Positions 21,957 through 30,323 of a DNA stretch of 64,000 nt are shown piece by piece. The DNA comes from a virus, in the IMG/VR virus record IMGVR_UViG_3300027743_000030, positions 1 through 64,000 of that record; one strand, given 5' to 3'. Position 1 is the stretch's first letter; every line of letters begins with the position of its first letter. The translations under genes and the position numbers were made by a program. The notes under the pieces are model-generated. The model made no database searches, had not been told where the DNA came from, and saw nothing but the letters and a program-made list of their open reading frames with translations.

Positions 21957-22511
21957 TCACCTCGCCGCCGATGATGAAACGATGCGCAACGTGATGGCCG
22001 CCAGATCAGGCTGCAGCTCGCGCAGCCGCGCCACCGCCGCGTCGAGTGTGCCCAGCTCGATCTGCGGCACCCACCAGCACGGCGGATCAGCCGTGGCGTG
22101 CCAGAAGTCGGCATGCTTGCAGTCGGTGCCGAGCTTGAACCCGCGCAGCCAAAAATCGGGGTAGCTCCCGACCATCATGGCAAAAATGCTGCGGTCGCTG
22201 TCCTTGTGATAGATCAGTAAATGGCCGTCCATGTGCTCGGTGTGACGGACCTCGATCACGCCGCCAACCTCGCCGCCGGATATCTCCTTGCCGCCCGGAA
22301 CCCAGGCCAGATTCATGATCTGCGAGCAGGCGATCTCGCCCATGATCCCGCCCACGCCATCGGCAATGCGCGCGTGCATCAAGCGCTTGCTCTTGCCGCC
22401 ATGATCGCCTTCGCGCCCGCCGTTGTGGACCTTGCGCAGAATCTGCAACATCGTCACCTGTATGGCGCACATCGCATTCTCAGCCGTCAGTGTGCAGCGC
22501 CGCCCGATCAC
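21957..22511 (-). CDS. Conserved phage protein, nuclease-like fold possible
   Basis: This protein is 184 residues long, with a GTG start overlapping the Toprim stop. The order of helix GGIMGEIACSQIMNL, acidic strand VGGVIEVRHTEHMDGHLLIY and strand FAMMVGSYPDFWLRGF resembles small phage proteins with a restriction-endonuclease-like core (helix, E, then strand with VxV). The usual lysine is replaced by R in EVR, so activity is doubtful. It lies between primase components. Confidence 0.55.
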   Translation of the reverse strand: MIGRRCTLTAENAMCAIQVTMLQILRKVHNGGREGDHGGKSKRLMHARIADGVGGIMGEIACSQIMNLAWVPGGKEISGGEVGGVIEVRHTEHMDGHLLIYHKDSDRSIFAMMVGSYPDFWLRGFKLGTDCKHADFWHATADPPCWWVPQIELGTLDAAVARLRELQPDLAAITLRIVSSSAAR

Positions 22512-23218
22512 AGCGCGCCCTCCTGCATTTGCTGTTGCACAATGTCGGCCGCGTCCTTGCCAGTCCGATCGACCGTGAAGGCAGCCGCGCGTCGCCCGGC
22601 AGCGTGCCAGCGCGCCAATACTGCCGCCGCCGCCCCCTCGCTGGTTCCCGATCGGCCGTGCTCGCGCTTGCCGTCGTTGTCGGCCATGACGATCAACTCG
22701 CCGACGAAAAACAGTTCCGGCAACCGCTCGATCGCTCCCGCCGAGCCGAGCGCCCAGGTTGGGGTGTAGCCGAGCTGCAACAGCGCCAATCCCGTCTCGA
22801 AGCCCTCGCACACATGCAGGCGCGGAATGAACCATGTCTGTGCGCCGGTGCAGCAGGCGCGATGGCCGATCAGCTTCATCGCCGTGCCGCGTGTCGGCCC
22901 GAGCATCATGCCGCGCCCGTCCTTGCGGTAATCCTTGGTCAGAAAAATCCGCTGCAGCGCGGTCGGGGTGTCGCCCTCGATCGAGCGCATCAGCACGATC
23001 AGCGCCGGGGCCACACCGCGCTCGCGTGGACAAGCCGGATGGAACCGGGCCTCGACTGTGCTCGGCAGCACCAACCCACGCATGGCAAGATAAATCTCGG
23101 CCGGCGAGCCAACCGTCGGCTCGCCCTGCTCCCACACCGTCAACGCATACTTGGTCTTGCGTGCCCGCTCGGCACGGTCGAGATCACGCTCCATCCGATC
23201 GCGCTCGGCGTCATTCAT
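22508..23218 (-). CDS. Toprim-domain primase component
   Basis: This 236-residue protein starts MNDAERDRMERDLDRAERAR. The first 120 residues match the region before Toprim in phage and plasmid primases (YLAMRGLVLPSTVEARFHPA). The Toprim core has the glutamate motif VCEGFETGLALLQLG and the DxD-type metal site ELIVMADNDG. It would make RNA primers together with the CHC2 zinc protein encoded upstream and the SF3 helicase downstream. ATGA overlaps couple it to its neighbours. Confidence 0.9.
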   Translation of the reverse strand: MNDAERDRMERDLDRAERARKTKYALTVWEQGEPTVGSPAEIYLAMRGLVLPSTVEARFHPACPRERGVAPALIVLMRSIEGDTPTALQRIFLTKDYRKDGRGMMLGPTRGTAMKLIGHRACCTGAQTWFIPRLHVCEGFETGLALLQLGYTPTWALGSAGAIERLPELFFVGELIVMADNDGKREHGRSGTSEGAAAAVLARWHAAGRRAAAFTVDRTGKDAADIVQQQMQEGAL

Positions 23219-23387
23219 GACGCGGCTCGCAAATCTTGCAGCGCACGCGACCGCACGGCGCGACGCCAGGACGCGGCCACACCGCACGCATGAATCGGGA
23301 GCGCAACCAGCCGGGCGAGTACTGGCCCTCGATCTTGACCGTCTCGCGCTCCTGCGCTGACGGCGGCTCGCGCCGTGCGCGCTTCAT
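23211..23387 (-). CDS. Small basic CxxC protein
   Basis: This 58-residue protein starts MKRARREPPSAQERETVKIE and ends CGRVRCKICEPRHE, with three cysteines that could hold zinc. It overlaps both the CHC2 and Toprim genes, so it may be an accessory of the split primase. This is inferred from position only. Confidence 0.65.
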   Translation of the reverse strand: MKRARREPPSAQERETVKIEGQYSPGWLRSRFMRAVWPRPGVAPCGRVRCKICEPRHE

Positions 23388-23614
23388 GCCCGCCGCCGCT
23401 TGCGCTCGGGTTCGTCCCACAAACCGCGCGCGCGGAACGCAGCGATGATGTCCTCGGGAGCGCAGTTGCGAAAGCACTTCACCACGATCGCGGTGTGACC
23501 TTGAAAGAATGAAAGTGAGGGATCGTGATCGTCATGCGCCGGGCAGCGCGCGATGAAATACTTGCCCATGCGTTTGGCGCGGATGCGCGCCGCCAATGCT
23601 GCCGCCGTCGTCAC
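23384..23614 (-). CDS. CHC2 zinc-finger primase component
   Basis: This protein is 76 residues long, with a GTG start behind GAGGAGG. It carries the CHC2 zinc-binding pattern: RCPAHDDHDPSLSF, then VVKCFRNCAPEDII, with ligands C-x2-H and C-x3-C. In DnaG- and D5-type primases this module reads template DNA. Here it is a separate polypeptide 166 bases ahead of the Toprim gene, with one small gene between. Confidence 0.88.
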   Translation of the reverse strand: MTTAAALAARIRAKRMGKYFIARCPAHDDHDPSLSFFQGHTAIVVKCFRNCAPEDIIAAFRARGLWDEPERKRRRA

Positions 23615-23712
23615 TGCTGCCTCCTCTACATAGCGCCGCCACTATGCTGCAGACCCGACCACTGTAATTTTTTCTTACATGTCACACTCCAAGACGGGCT
23701 TCGCCCTTTCGC

Positions 23713-24126
23713 TCACACTCCGATCGAGACGCGCACCACGCGCCACGCGCGCAATGCTTCCATCACATCTTCGAACTTGTCGGTGATCAGATAACCGTGG
23801 CCGGCTTTCATCAAACGAAACGCCAGCGCCTTCTGCTCGTCGGAAGGATGCTCGCCTTTGCGCTTTAGTTCAAGGAAGCAAACCGGGCCGCCAATGTGCG
23901 CGAGCTGAAAATCCGGCCAGCCGCGCTGCACGCCCATGCGCTTGAGTTTTCCCGCCGTGGCCGGATGCCGCCACTCGCCGGCAGGGAAATGCGTCCACGC
24001 CCAATCGTTTGTGCACCAACGACGCAGCACGTCGGCAACCATCACATGCAGATTGAACTCGGGAGCCGGCGGCGGCTTCACGCCACGCTGTCGCTTGCCC
24101 TTGAACAAGTGCAGCTGTGCAGCCAT
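23713..24126 (-). CDS. VRR-NUC domain nuclease
   Basis: This 137-residue protein has the VRR-NUC core GVQRGWPDFQLAHIGGPVCF, then LELKRKGEHPSDEQKAL. The metal-binding PD and ExK residues of the PD-(D/E)XK fold are intact. Phage VRR-NUC proteins are thought to be structure-specific endonucleases in replication or recombination. The ATG overlaps the Cro-like gene's stop. The 97-base gap to the CHC2 gene is the only break in this operon. Confidence 0.92.
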   Translation of the reverse strand: MAAQLHLFKGKRQRGVKPPPAPEFNLHVMVADVLRRWCTNDWAWTHFPAGEWRHPATAGKLKRMGVQRGWPDFQLAHIGGPVCFLELKRKGEHPSDEQKALAFRLMKAGHGYLITDKFEDVMEALRAWRVVRVSIGV

Positions 24127-24377
24127 CAACGCGCTCGCGATTGTCGCTTGCTGCCCTGGATCACGCGCTGCATGCGCTCGTCACCATGCGGGCACAACAG
24201 CCGCGCCGGTATCTCGCCCTTGGTGACGTGCTCGATCAGCAATGCCATCTCCCAGCTGGCGTGCCCGCGCCGCTTGGCCCAGTGCACCGCATTCTGCGAA
24301 TAGCCGATGGCAGTGCCCAACGCAGCCTCGCTGCCGAAGCGGGCAATAGCTGCCTCCATGAGCTTGCGCGCGCTCAT
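24126..24377 (-). CDS. Cro/YdaS-type helix-turn-helix regulator
   Basis: This 83-residue protein resembles the YdaS/Cro family (RFGSEAALGTAIGYSQNAVH, then WEMALLIEHVTKGEIPARLL). It is divergent from the repressor gene at 24507 and is the first gene of the replication operon, the arrangement of a lambda-like switch in which it would block repressor transcription and allow lytic growth. A tail of basic residues follows the DNA-binding fold. Confidence 0.85.
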   Translation of the reverse strand: MSARKLMEAAIARFGSEAALGTAIGYSQNAVHWAKRRGHASWEMALLIEHVTKGEIPARLLCPHGDERMQRVIQGSKRQSRAR

Positions 24378-24441
24378 TAATTCTCCAGATTGAACGGGGA
24401 ACTTGCCGCAGAGTTATTCAGGCACATCTTGTAGCGGAATT

Positions 24442-24478
24442 CAACAATCGACTTTGGTTGGCAAACATACGATTGTTG
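24442..24478. promoter_or_regulatory. Inverted-repeat operator in the lysogeny switch
   Basis: CAACAATCG (24442-24450) and CGATTGTTG (24470-24478) form a perfect nine-base inverted repeat with a 19-base spacer. It is centred in the 129-base gap between the divergent Cro-like and repressor genes. The half-site spacing suits two dimers or one dimer spanning two turns. It probably controls both promoters. Confidence 0.65.
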
Positions 24479-24506
24479 TGGGCTGGATTGTAGAGGAGGA
24501 CAAGCC

Positions 24507-25145
24507 ATGGCATTCCAACAGAGCGCGCAGCCGCGTGCCGATATCAAGGACCGACGCAAGCAGCTCGGGCTGTCGCAACGCGAGCTGGCCGAGATCGTCG
24601 GCAGTCATGCCCAGACCGTAGACAAGATCGAGCGCGGGTACATCACCTTCTCGCGCTATCTCGATCCGATCGAACAGCATTTGGGCATCAAGCCGCAACT
24701 GGTCGAGGCGAAGGTCGCCGAGCAAGGCATTGATAAAATTCCTGTTTACGGTACAAGCGCCGTGACCATGCGGGCGATGTTCATGTTTCAGGAGCAAAGC
24801 GAGCCGGCACAGCTGGTGCTGCCGCCCGCCTGCTTGCGCGGCAAGCGCAGCGCCTACGGCGGCGTAGTCTCGACCGACGCCATGTCGCCGGTGTTCCAAT
24901 GCGGCGATTCATTCTTCTGTGACGCCAGCCTCGCGCCGAGCGTCGGTAAATTCATCCTGTTGCGGGAGAAGCCGCCGTGGCAGCGCGGCCGGATCATTCT
25001 GTGCCAGCTCGTCTCGTTCAATGAACGAGAATGGATCGTGTCGCTGCTCAACAGCGGCGGCAAGAACCGGCGCGCCCGCGAGGAGCGCTTGTCACGCGCG
25101 GAATTCCCGATCTGCCATCGTGTCGTCAGCAAGGATTTCTGCTGA
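24507..25145 (+). CDS. CI-like repressor with S24-like domain lacking the catalytic serine
   Basis: This 212-residue protein has GAGGA before the ATG. Residues 13-60 form a Cro/CI helix-turn-helix (RKQLGLSQRELAEIVGSHAQ). The C-terminal half is a LexA/S24-like fold (GGVVSTDAMSPVFQCGDSFF). At the usual nucleophile position, GDSMxP of the family, this protein has alanine (A125 in DAMSP), so self-cleavage is unlikely by the normal route. Induction would then need another signal or an antirepressor. Divergent from the Cro-like gene, it is the likely lysogeny maintenance repressor. Confidence 0.85.
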   Translation: MAFQQSAQPRADIKDRRKQLGLSQRELAEIVGSHAQTVDKIERGYITFSRYLDPIEQHLGIKPQLVEAKVAEQGIDKIPVYGTSAVTMRAMFMFQEQSEPAQLVLPPACLRGKRSAYGGVVSTDAMSPVFQCGDSFFCDASLAPSVGKFILLREKPPWQRGRIILCQLVSFNEREWIVSLLNSGGKNRRAREERLSRAEFPICHRVVSKDFC

Positions 25146-25221
25146 CACCGTTGGCTTAATCGAAGGTCTATTGACGCCCTTTCGCCGAACCGGGTAGGCT
25201 GGCTCGGTCAAGGGGAACTCA

Positions 25222-26043
25222 ATGGCACTGACCGCCGCCCAGCTCGCCGCGCGCGAAGGCAAGATCACCGCGTCATTCGTGCCGCAGCTGATGGCTGGCG
25301 ACATCGAGAAAATTCACAACAAGTGGCTTGAGCTGATCGGCGATCCGGGCTGGCAGCCCGAGGACATGACCAACAACTGGCCAGCGTTCCACGGCAGCTT
25401 TTCCGAGCCGCATGTCATCGACTGGCACCAGCGCCTGACACAGCAGCCGCTGACACGGCGCGGCGAGGTCGCACACCATCCGAGCCTGCCCTATGTCTGC
25501 GCCACGCTCGATTGCTTCCGCGAGGCCGACAGCTGCGTGATCGACTGCAAGTGCCCCGGCGCGTGGATGAAGCTTGATCATGTGCTGGCGTACTACCAGC
25601 CGCAGCTGATCGTGCAACGCCGTTGCGTCGAGTGCGACAACGTGGCCCTGCTGATCTCGCACGGCGGCGCGACGCCGGCTGAATATGCGGTGACAATCGA
25701 GCCCGACTACGAGGCCGTGGTGTGGGAGCGCATCAATCAATTCCAACGTTGCGTCGAGACGCTGACACCGCCGGTGGAGGTCATGCAGCTGCAGCCGCTG
25801 ACGCCGCCCGAGCAGTGGCGCACCATCGATCTTGATCAGGAGGGCGAGCTGCCAAATTGGGCACCTGACATGAAGGCGCAGCTGATCGAATGGTATGTCA
25901 CCCGCGATGCAGCGGTGGCCAACGAAGCCGCGCGCGACGAGATCAAGAAACTGTTGCCCGAGGATGTCGGCAAGTTGCGTTTTGCCGGAACGCTGGTGTC
26001 ACGCAACCGCGCACGCGCCGTCTCAATCAAACGAGGGAAGTGA
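25222..26043 (+). CDS. YqaJ-like recombination exonuclease
   Basis: This 273-residue protein follows the YqaJ/lambda-exonuclease pattern: REGKITASFVPQLMAGD near the start, GSFSEPHVIDWH, then CATLDCFREADSCVIDCKCP with the D...DxK metal-binding core. It would degrade one strand of dsDNA ends to create 3' overhangs for the RecT/Bet annealing protein at 28716. The two form a classical two-component phage recombination system. Confidence 0.88.
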   Translation: MALTAAQLAAREGKITASFVPQLMAGDIEKIHNKWLELIGDPGWQPEDMTNNWPAFHGSFSEPHVIDWHQRLTQQPLTRRGEVAHHPSLPYVCATLDCFREADSCVIDCKCPGAWMKLDHVLAYYQPQLIVQRRCVECDNVALLISHGGATPAEYAVTIEPDYEAVVWERINQFQRCVETLTPPVEVMQLQPLTPPEQWRTIDLDQEGELPNWAPDMKAQLIEWYVTRDAAVANEAARDEIKKLLPEDVGKLRFAGTLVSRNRARAVSIKRGK

Positions 26044-26051
26044 GGAGCCAC

Positions 26052-26282
26052 ATGACCAACAAGCGACGCACGAACCTGCAACCGGCAGACACCATTGCCG
26101 ACTCCGATCTGCCGGCCAATACGCAACCGGCGCGCCAGACACTGGCGGACATTCGCACCGAGGCCACCGCCCGCGTCGCTGACGCCGCCCACAGCGTCGC
26201 TCACACCATCGCCGATCTCGAAGCATGGCGCGCGGAGATTGATGCCACCATCGCGTTCCTGAAAGCGCAGCGCGGTCGATGA
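26052..26282 (+). CDS. Small helical protein, unknown
   Basis: This 76-residue protein has GAGGAG upstream. It has a polar N-terminus followed by a helical segment (SVAHTIADLEAWRAEIDATI). It overlaps the next start by four bases. Function unknown. Confidence 0.65.
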   Translation: MTNKRRTNLQPADTIADSDLPANTQPARQTLADIRTEATARVADAAHSVAHTIADLEAWRAEIDATIAFLKAQRGR

Positions 26283-26524
26283 TAAATCCGTTGCAGCACT
26301 GCTTGACTGGAGAGTCGGCGGAAATTGTTGACCGCATCTTGGGGCCGTTCCTGCACGACTGTATCGGCAAGAACGACATGAGCGTGGTCAGCGGTTTGCT
26401 GGCGTCTGCCGCAATCATCGTCGCCACGCACTGCCAGCGCACCGGCGATGACTTCGCGGAGCTGGCCGAAATAAGCCGCCAAAACTTTGATGCAGCGCTG
26501 GTGGTCGTTGGAGAGATCGCATGA
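26279..26524 (+). CDS. Small helical protein, unknown
   Basis: This 81-residue protein starts MINPLQHCLTGESAEIVDRI. It is helical, with two or three cysteines and a hydrophobic stretch (VVSGLLASAAIIVATHC). It overlaps both neighbours. No family is recognised. Confidence 0.65.
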   Translation: MINPLQHCLTGESAEIVDRILGPFLHDCIGKNDMSVVSGLLASAAIIVATHCQRTGDDFAELAEISRQNFDAALVVVGEIA

Positions 26525-27186
26525 ACGACGGTCACAGCAAGGAATACAACATCGCCGTGCAGCGATTGAAGATGCCGCCGCGCATGCTCAAGCTGCCGGT
26601 GGACGAGCGCGGCTTTCCGGTGCCGAAGTTCGTCCAGTGGATCGACGGCAAGCCCGACTTTCGCGTGGTCAACCAATCGTTCATGGCGAACGCGGTGCGG
26701 ATCAAGCTGTGCTGGCTGTGCGGCGAAGCGCTCGGCCGCTATCAGGCATTCGTCATCGGCCCCATGTGCTCGATCAATCGGGTATCGAGCGAGCCGCCGA
26801 GCCATCTGGAATGCGCGCGCTTCGCGGTGCAAGCGTGCCCGTTCCTGACGCAGCCCAATCGCGGACGCAATGAGCACGAGCTGCCCGAGCATCAAATGCC
26901 GGGCGGCATTCCGGTCCTGCACAATCCAGGCGTCACACTGGTGTGGGTGACGGAGAGCTACAAGCCGATCAGAGTTGCGCCGAAAAAGCCCCCGCTGTTC
27001 CAGATCGGCGATCCGACCAGCGTCGAGTGGTGGGCGCGCGGTCGCACCGCGACGCGTGACGAGATCATGGACGCGATCGCGAAAGGTCTGCCGTTGCTGG
27101 TGAAGGAGGCCAAGCGCGAAGGGCCGGACGCGGAGGACGCGCTGCGCGAGATGATCTCGGTTGGGCTGGCGCTGGTTCCAACATGA
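26521..27186 (+). CDS. Conserved phage protein with zinc-type cysteines
   Basis: This 221-residue protein contains the segments CWLCGEALGRYQAFVIGPMC, RVSSEPPSHLECARFAVQAC and PFLTQPNRGR. I recognise these as a conserved family in alphaproteobacterial phages and prophages, possibly zinc-binding through CWLC and later cysteines. LHNPGVTLVWVTESYK lies in the second half. The role is unknown. It sits between the exonuclease and RecT genes. Confidence 0.75.
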   Translation: MNDGHSKEYNIAVQRLKMPPRMLKLPVDERGFPVPKFVQWIDGKPDFRVVNQSFMANAVRIKLCWLCGEALGRYQAFVIGPMCSINRVSSEPPSHLECARFAVQACPFLTQPNRGRNEHELPEHQMPGGIPVLHNPGVTLVWVTESYKPIRVAPKKPPLFQIGDPTSVEWWARGRTATRDEIMDAIAKGLPLLVKEAKREGPDAEDALREMISVGLALVPT

Positions 27187-28547
27187 CCTTGCTCGATTTG
27201 CCGCGTGCCGGGTTGCGATGGTTGCGCACGTGGTGGCGGCAGGAACTGCCGCCGCCGCAGCTGCCACACTATGAACCACCGCCGCCGGTGCCGCCGGCAG
27301 CACCCGAAGTCGAAGCCGAAGCCGACCTTGACTCCTGGCAGGATGCCGAGGAACGGCATCAGTGGCGCTTTGAGCGCGAGGCCGTTGAGCAAGCCGGCAC
27401 GTTCTATTTTAAGGCTGCGATTTTGGACGAGCTGAAAGAGTATTTCGTTATCATCCGGCGACTGCGCCACGTCGATCGCGACGGTTACAATATGTTTGCC
27501 AAGCTCGGCGCTGCCATCCTGCCGTGGCAAACGCTCAGCGTGCGCAGGGAATTTCCGGCGATCTGGCATGACCCGAAGACGCGGCCCGGCTTTGGTGCCG
27601 TCTGGTTCTTTGATCCTGACGACAAGCTGTTCCTTCCGGTCAAGCTGGCGATGTTTCAGAAGCTGGACGCCGCGCCGCGCGGTGTCGAAGCAACCCCGCA
27701 TCAGGTCTATTGCGTCACGCTGTACTATGACCGCGTAAAGGTTCAGGCCGGCGACAAAAAGTGGCTGATCAAGCGGCTGCGCAAAGCCGGCTTCGGGATG
27801 CGCTATCACGTCAGCCTCGATCGCTCCGGCGATATCAAGCTGCTGAAAGAATTGATCACCCGCCACCACAAAATCGTCCGCAAGCACAAGCGATGGGATC
27901 GAAAGCAAACCCGGCCGCACGGCCCTGCCGGTTATCTTCCGCAGCAAGTTTGGGATTATCCCGACATGCTGGTCGACGTGTGGAAGGACTTCCAAAAAGA
28001 CTTCAAAAGCGTGATGGGCATCGATGAATACGTGGCTGACTTTTTCAAGATCGTGGCGCAGTTCGAACAGGGGCAGCACACCGGCATCCGCATCAACCTG
28101 CATGACGGCGACACGACGGCCGCCTTCGCCGTGGACTTCAAACGCTCGGCATATTTTTTCCGCGATCGCGAGATCACCGCGTTGGCGCGCGACGGCAGGC
28201 GCAAGCGCATCTTTCACATCGTGCGCCCGCACGCTCGCCATCTTGCGACCAAGGCAACCTACGTCAGAACGCACTTCCGGGGCTTGCGCGACTTCGAATG
28301 GAACGGCTACCGCGTGCACATCACCGTGCCGGGTTGGCATCATCCTGACTTGCTCAGGGCAACCTTCTCGGCAGTCATCATGCCGGATGACGAACCGATG
28401 CCGCCGGACATGATGACGGTCGAGCAGGGAGTCAAACGTCTCGCCGCCGGCATCGCCGGCAAACCCCACCGATGGAGCCCACATGAAAGCGACGATCGAA
28501 GTGAAGGACAAGAAGGAAGCCGAAGCTATCCGCACCGGGTTGGTTGA
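27183..28547 (+). CDS. Large unknown basic protein
   Basis: This 454-residue protein has a Pro-rich N-terminal segment (about 25-55) after a short hydrophobic/aromatic start, then a long globular part with FYFKAAILDELKEYFVIIRR and Lys/Arg/His-rich stretches (ITRHHKIVRKHKRWDRKQ). The last 65 bases overlap another gene in a different frame. No domain is recognised. The basic charge and position in the recombination block suggest nucleic-acid contact, which is inference. Confidence 0.65.
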   Translation: MTLLDLPRAGLRWLRTWWRQELPPPQLPHYEPPPPVPPAAPEVEAEADLDSWQDAEERHQWRFEREAVEQAGTFYFKAAILDELKEYFVIIRRLRHVDRDGYNMFAKLGAAILPWQTLSVRREFPAIWHDPKTRPGFGAVWFFDPDDKLFLPVKLAMFQKLDAAPRGVEATPHQVYCVTLYYDRVKVQAGDKKWLIKRLRKAGFGMRYHVSLDRSGDIKLLKELITRHHKIVRKHKRWDRKQTRPHGPAGYLPQQVWDYPDMLVDVWKDFQKDFKSVMGIDEYVADFFKIVAQFEQGQHTGIRINLHDGDTTAAFAVDFKRSAYFFRDREITALARDGRRKRIFHIVRPHARHLATKATYVRTHFRGLRDFEWNGYRVHITVPGWHHPDLLRATFSAVIMPDDEPMPPDMMTVEQGVKRLAAGIAGKPHRWSPHESDDRSEGQEGSRSYPHRVG

Positions 28548-28719
28548 TCCCAGCGTGCGCGCGTTCGTGGTGATCTTGGGCGTACTCAACGCCCTAACGC
28601 CGCGCGCCCGCGCTCGCGTTATGAACTACGTCAGCGATCGCTTGGAGGAGGAGGAAGCCGAGGCGGCCCAGAGCGCGATCAGCGGCGGCAGCAGCGGCAT
28701 CAAAGAGGTCAAGGCATGA
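28483..28719 (+). CDS. Conserved small phage protein
   Basis: This 78-residue protein starts MKATIEVKDKKEAEAIRTGL, a strand then helix with a charged tail. It resembles small proteins often encoded before RecT in Rhizobiales phages. It begins 65 bases inside the previous gene in another frame and overlaps RecT by four bases. Confidence 0.7.
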   Translation: MKATIEVKDKKEAEAIRTGLVDPSVRAFVVILGVLNALTPRARARVMNYVSDRLEEEEAEAAQSAISGGSSGIKEVKA

Positions 28720-29756
28720 ACGTTCCCGCACTGCGCCCAACCCGGCTGCCGATGCCGGCTGGCATAGACGATCCCGGCAAGTGGCGCGTGCTGGTCGAAG
28801 CGATCTTTCCCAATGCGCAGAGCGCGGAGTCGGTGCTGCTGGCACTCGAATACTGCAAGCAGCGCAATCTCGACGTGCTCAAGAAGCCCGTCAACATCGT
28901 GCCGATGTGGAACAACAAGCTTGGCAAGTATGTCGAGACGATCTGGGCCAGCATCAACGAGATCGAGGTCACCGCCGCGCGCACCGGACAATGGGCCGGC
29001 ATGGACCCACCGCAATGGGGGCCAATCGTGCCGCGCAAGTTCACCGGCCGCAAAAAGGATCGCGGCGGCTGGGTTGATGCCAGCGTGGAGGTTGCCTATC
29101 CCGAGTGGTGCGCGGTCACGGTGTATCGCACCATCAGCGGCATGCGCTGCGGCTTCACCGAGCCGGTGTACTGGCTCGAAGCCTATGGCCGTCTCGGCGG
29201 CAGCGAGTTGCCCAACGACATGTGGTGCAAGCGACCGCGCGGGCAGCTGCACAAGGTGGCGAAGGCTGCCAGCTTGCGCGCGGCATTCCCCGAGGAGGGC
29301 GACTATGCCAGCGAGGAAATGGAAGGCGCAGTGATCGACGCGCCCGCGCCGCCACCGCCGCCGGCACCGACCGACAAGTGGGTGCCGCCCGAGGACATCC
29401 CAGCCGACGAGCCAGACGGCGAGGAGAGCGTTGATCCTGAGACGGGCGAGGTCGGCCCGCGCTTGATGCCACGCGGCGATGAAGAGGAATGGCGCGAGTG
29501 GTGCCAACGCTTCCTTGCCGAGCTGCGCACGGCACACGGCGGCCCTGGCGCGCTGGTGGAAGTCGATGCATGGGAGGCAGCAAACGCCGAGATCATGGAT
29601 CAGCTCAAGACCGAAGCGCCCAAGCTCCACGTCCAGCTCAAGGCGGCGATTGGCCGCCATCGTGTCTCGTGCGTCGGAGAGCAGAAGCAGGAGAAGCCGC
29701 CCGATGATCAGCAAGGAAGCACAGGAACAGCACCCGCGACTGGTGAAGCTGATTGA
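28716..29756 (+). CDS. RecT/Bet-family single-strand annealing protein
   Basis: This 346-residue protein follows the Bet/RecT pattern: ESVLLALEYCKQRNLDVLKK, PVNIVPMWN, RTGQWAGMD, WCAVTVYRTISG and PNDMWCKRPRGQLHKVAKAA followed by LRAAFPEEG. The middle C-terminal part is Pro/Glu-rich and probably flexible. It anneals complementary single strands made by the YqaJ exonuclease. The long acidic C-terminal extension (about residues 205-346) is larger than in lambda Bet and may bind a partner such as host SSB. Confidence 0.9.
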   Translation: MNVPALRPTRLPMPAGIDDPGKWRVLVEAIFPNAQSAESVLLALEYCKQRNLDVLKKPVNIVPMWNNKLGKYVETIWASINEIEVTAARTGQWAGMDPPQWGPIVPRKFTGRKKDRGGWVDASVEVAYPEWCAVTVYRTISGMRCGFTEPVYWLEAYGRLGGSELPNDMWCKRPRGQLHKVAKAASLRAAFPEEGDYASEEMEGAVIDAPAPPPPPAPTDKWVPPEDIPADEPDGEESVDPETGEVGPRLMPRGDEEEWREWCQRFLAELRTAHGGPGALVEVDAWEAANAEIMDQLKTEAPKLHVQLKAAIGRHRVSCVGEQKQEKPPDDQQGSTGTAPATGEAD

Positions 29757-30210
29757 GGCTGCGTCAAGCTCGGTTGAGCAGATATTCGCCAAGGCCGGCA
29801 GCGTCGCGTCGATGTTTCACTACGTCAAGAACAACGGCGACCACATCGTGACGCTTGCGCCGGTTCATCTGGAGAAGGACGAGGGCTTCGAATTGATGCG
29901 CACGATATTTGCAATTGAGAATGCCGTGGCGGTGATGTTCATCGGCGAGGCGTGGACGTTCGTCGCTGACATCAACGAGGCGCGTGCACATGTCGAGAGC
30001 GGACGCAGTGCCGTTGATCATCCCCGGCGGATCGAGATCGTAACCTTTGAAGCCGAGGACAGCACCGGCACGCTGTCCGGCCGTCGCACGATCGAGCGGC
30101 CAGCAGGCAAGCGCCCGCAGCTCGGGCCGTTGGAAATCGAGACGAGTAAATTCGCCACCGGCCGTCTGGTTGGAATGCTGCCGAAGCCGAGCAAGGCGAC
30201 GTTGCAATGA
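29704..30210 (+). CDS. Hypothetical protein downstream of RecT
   Basis: This 168-residue protein starts MISKEAQEQHPRLVKLIEAA, within the last 53 bases of the RecT gene in another frame. An alpha-beta pattern is seen in TLAPVHLEKDEGFELMRTIF and IEIVTFEAEDSTGTLSGRRT. No family is recognised. The position suggests a recombination accessory. Confidence 0.65.
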   Translation: MISKEAQEQHPRLVKLIEAASSSVEQIFAKAGSVASMFHYVKNNGDHIVTLAPVHLEKDEGFELMRTIFAIENAVAVMFIGEAWTFVADINEARAHVESGRSAVDHPRRIEIVTFEAEDSTGTLSGRRTIERPAGKRPQLGPLEIETSKFATGRLVGMLPKPSKATLQ

Positions 30211-30323
30211 TGGTCGAGCCCATTGCGTTCATGCTGATTATCTTCGCCTCGTTTGCCTGGGGTTATTCCATCGGCCATCGCAAGGGACGGGACGATGAAG
30301 CCTTCCGGCGTTCGCAACAATGA
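30207..30323 (+). CDS. 38-residue membrane peptide
   Basis: Two in-frame ATGs overlap the previous stop. The product is one transmembrane helix (IAFMLIIFASFAWGYSIG) with a charged tail. Function unknown. Confidence 0.55.
   Translation: MMVEPIAFMLIIFASFAWGYSIGHRKGRDDEAFRRSQQ

Noticed and set aside
26958-28589. Minus-strand 543-residue ORF opposite the large unknown gene
   Set aside because: Shadow. The plus frame chains through four-base overlaps with its neighbours and has proper starts.
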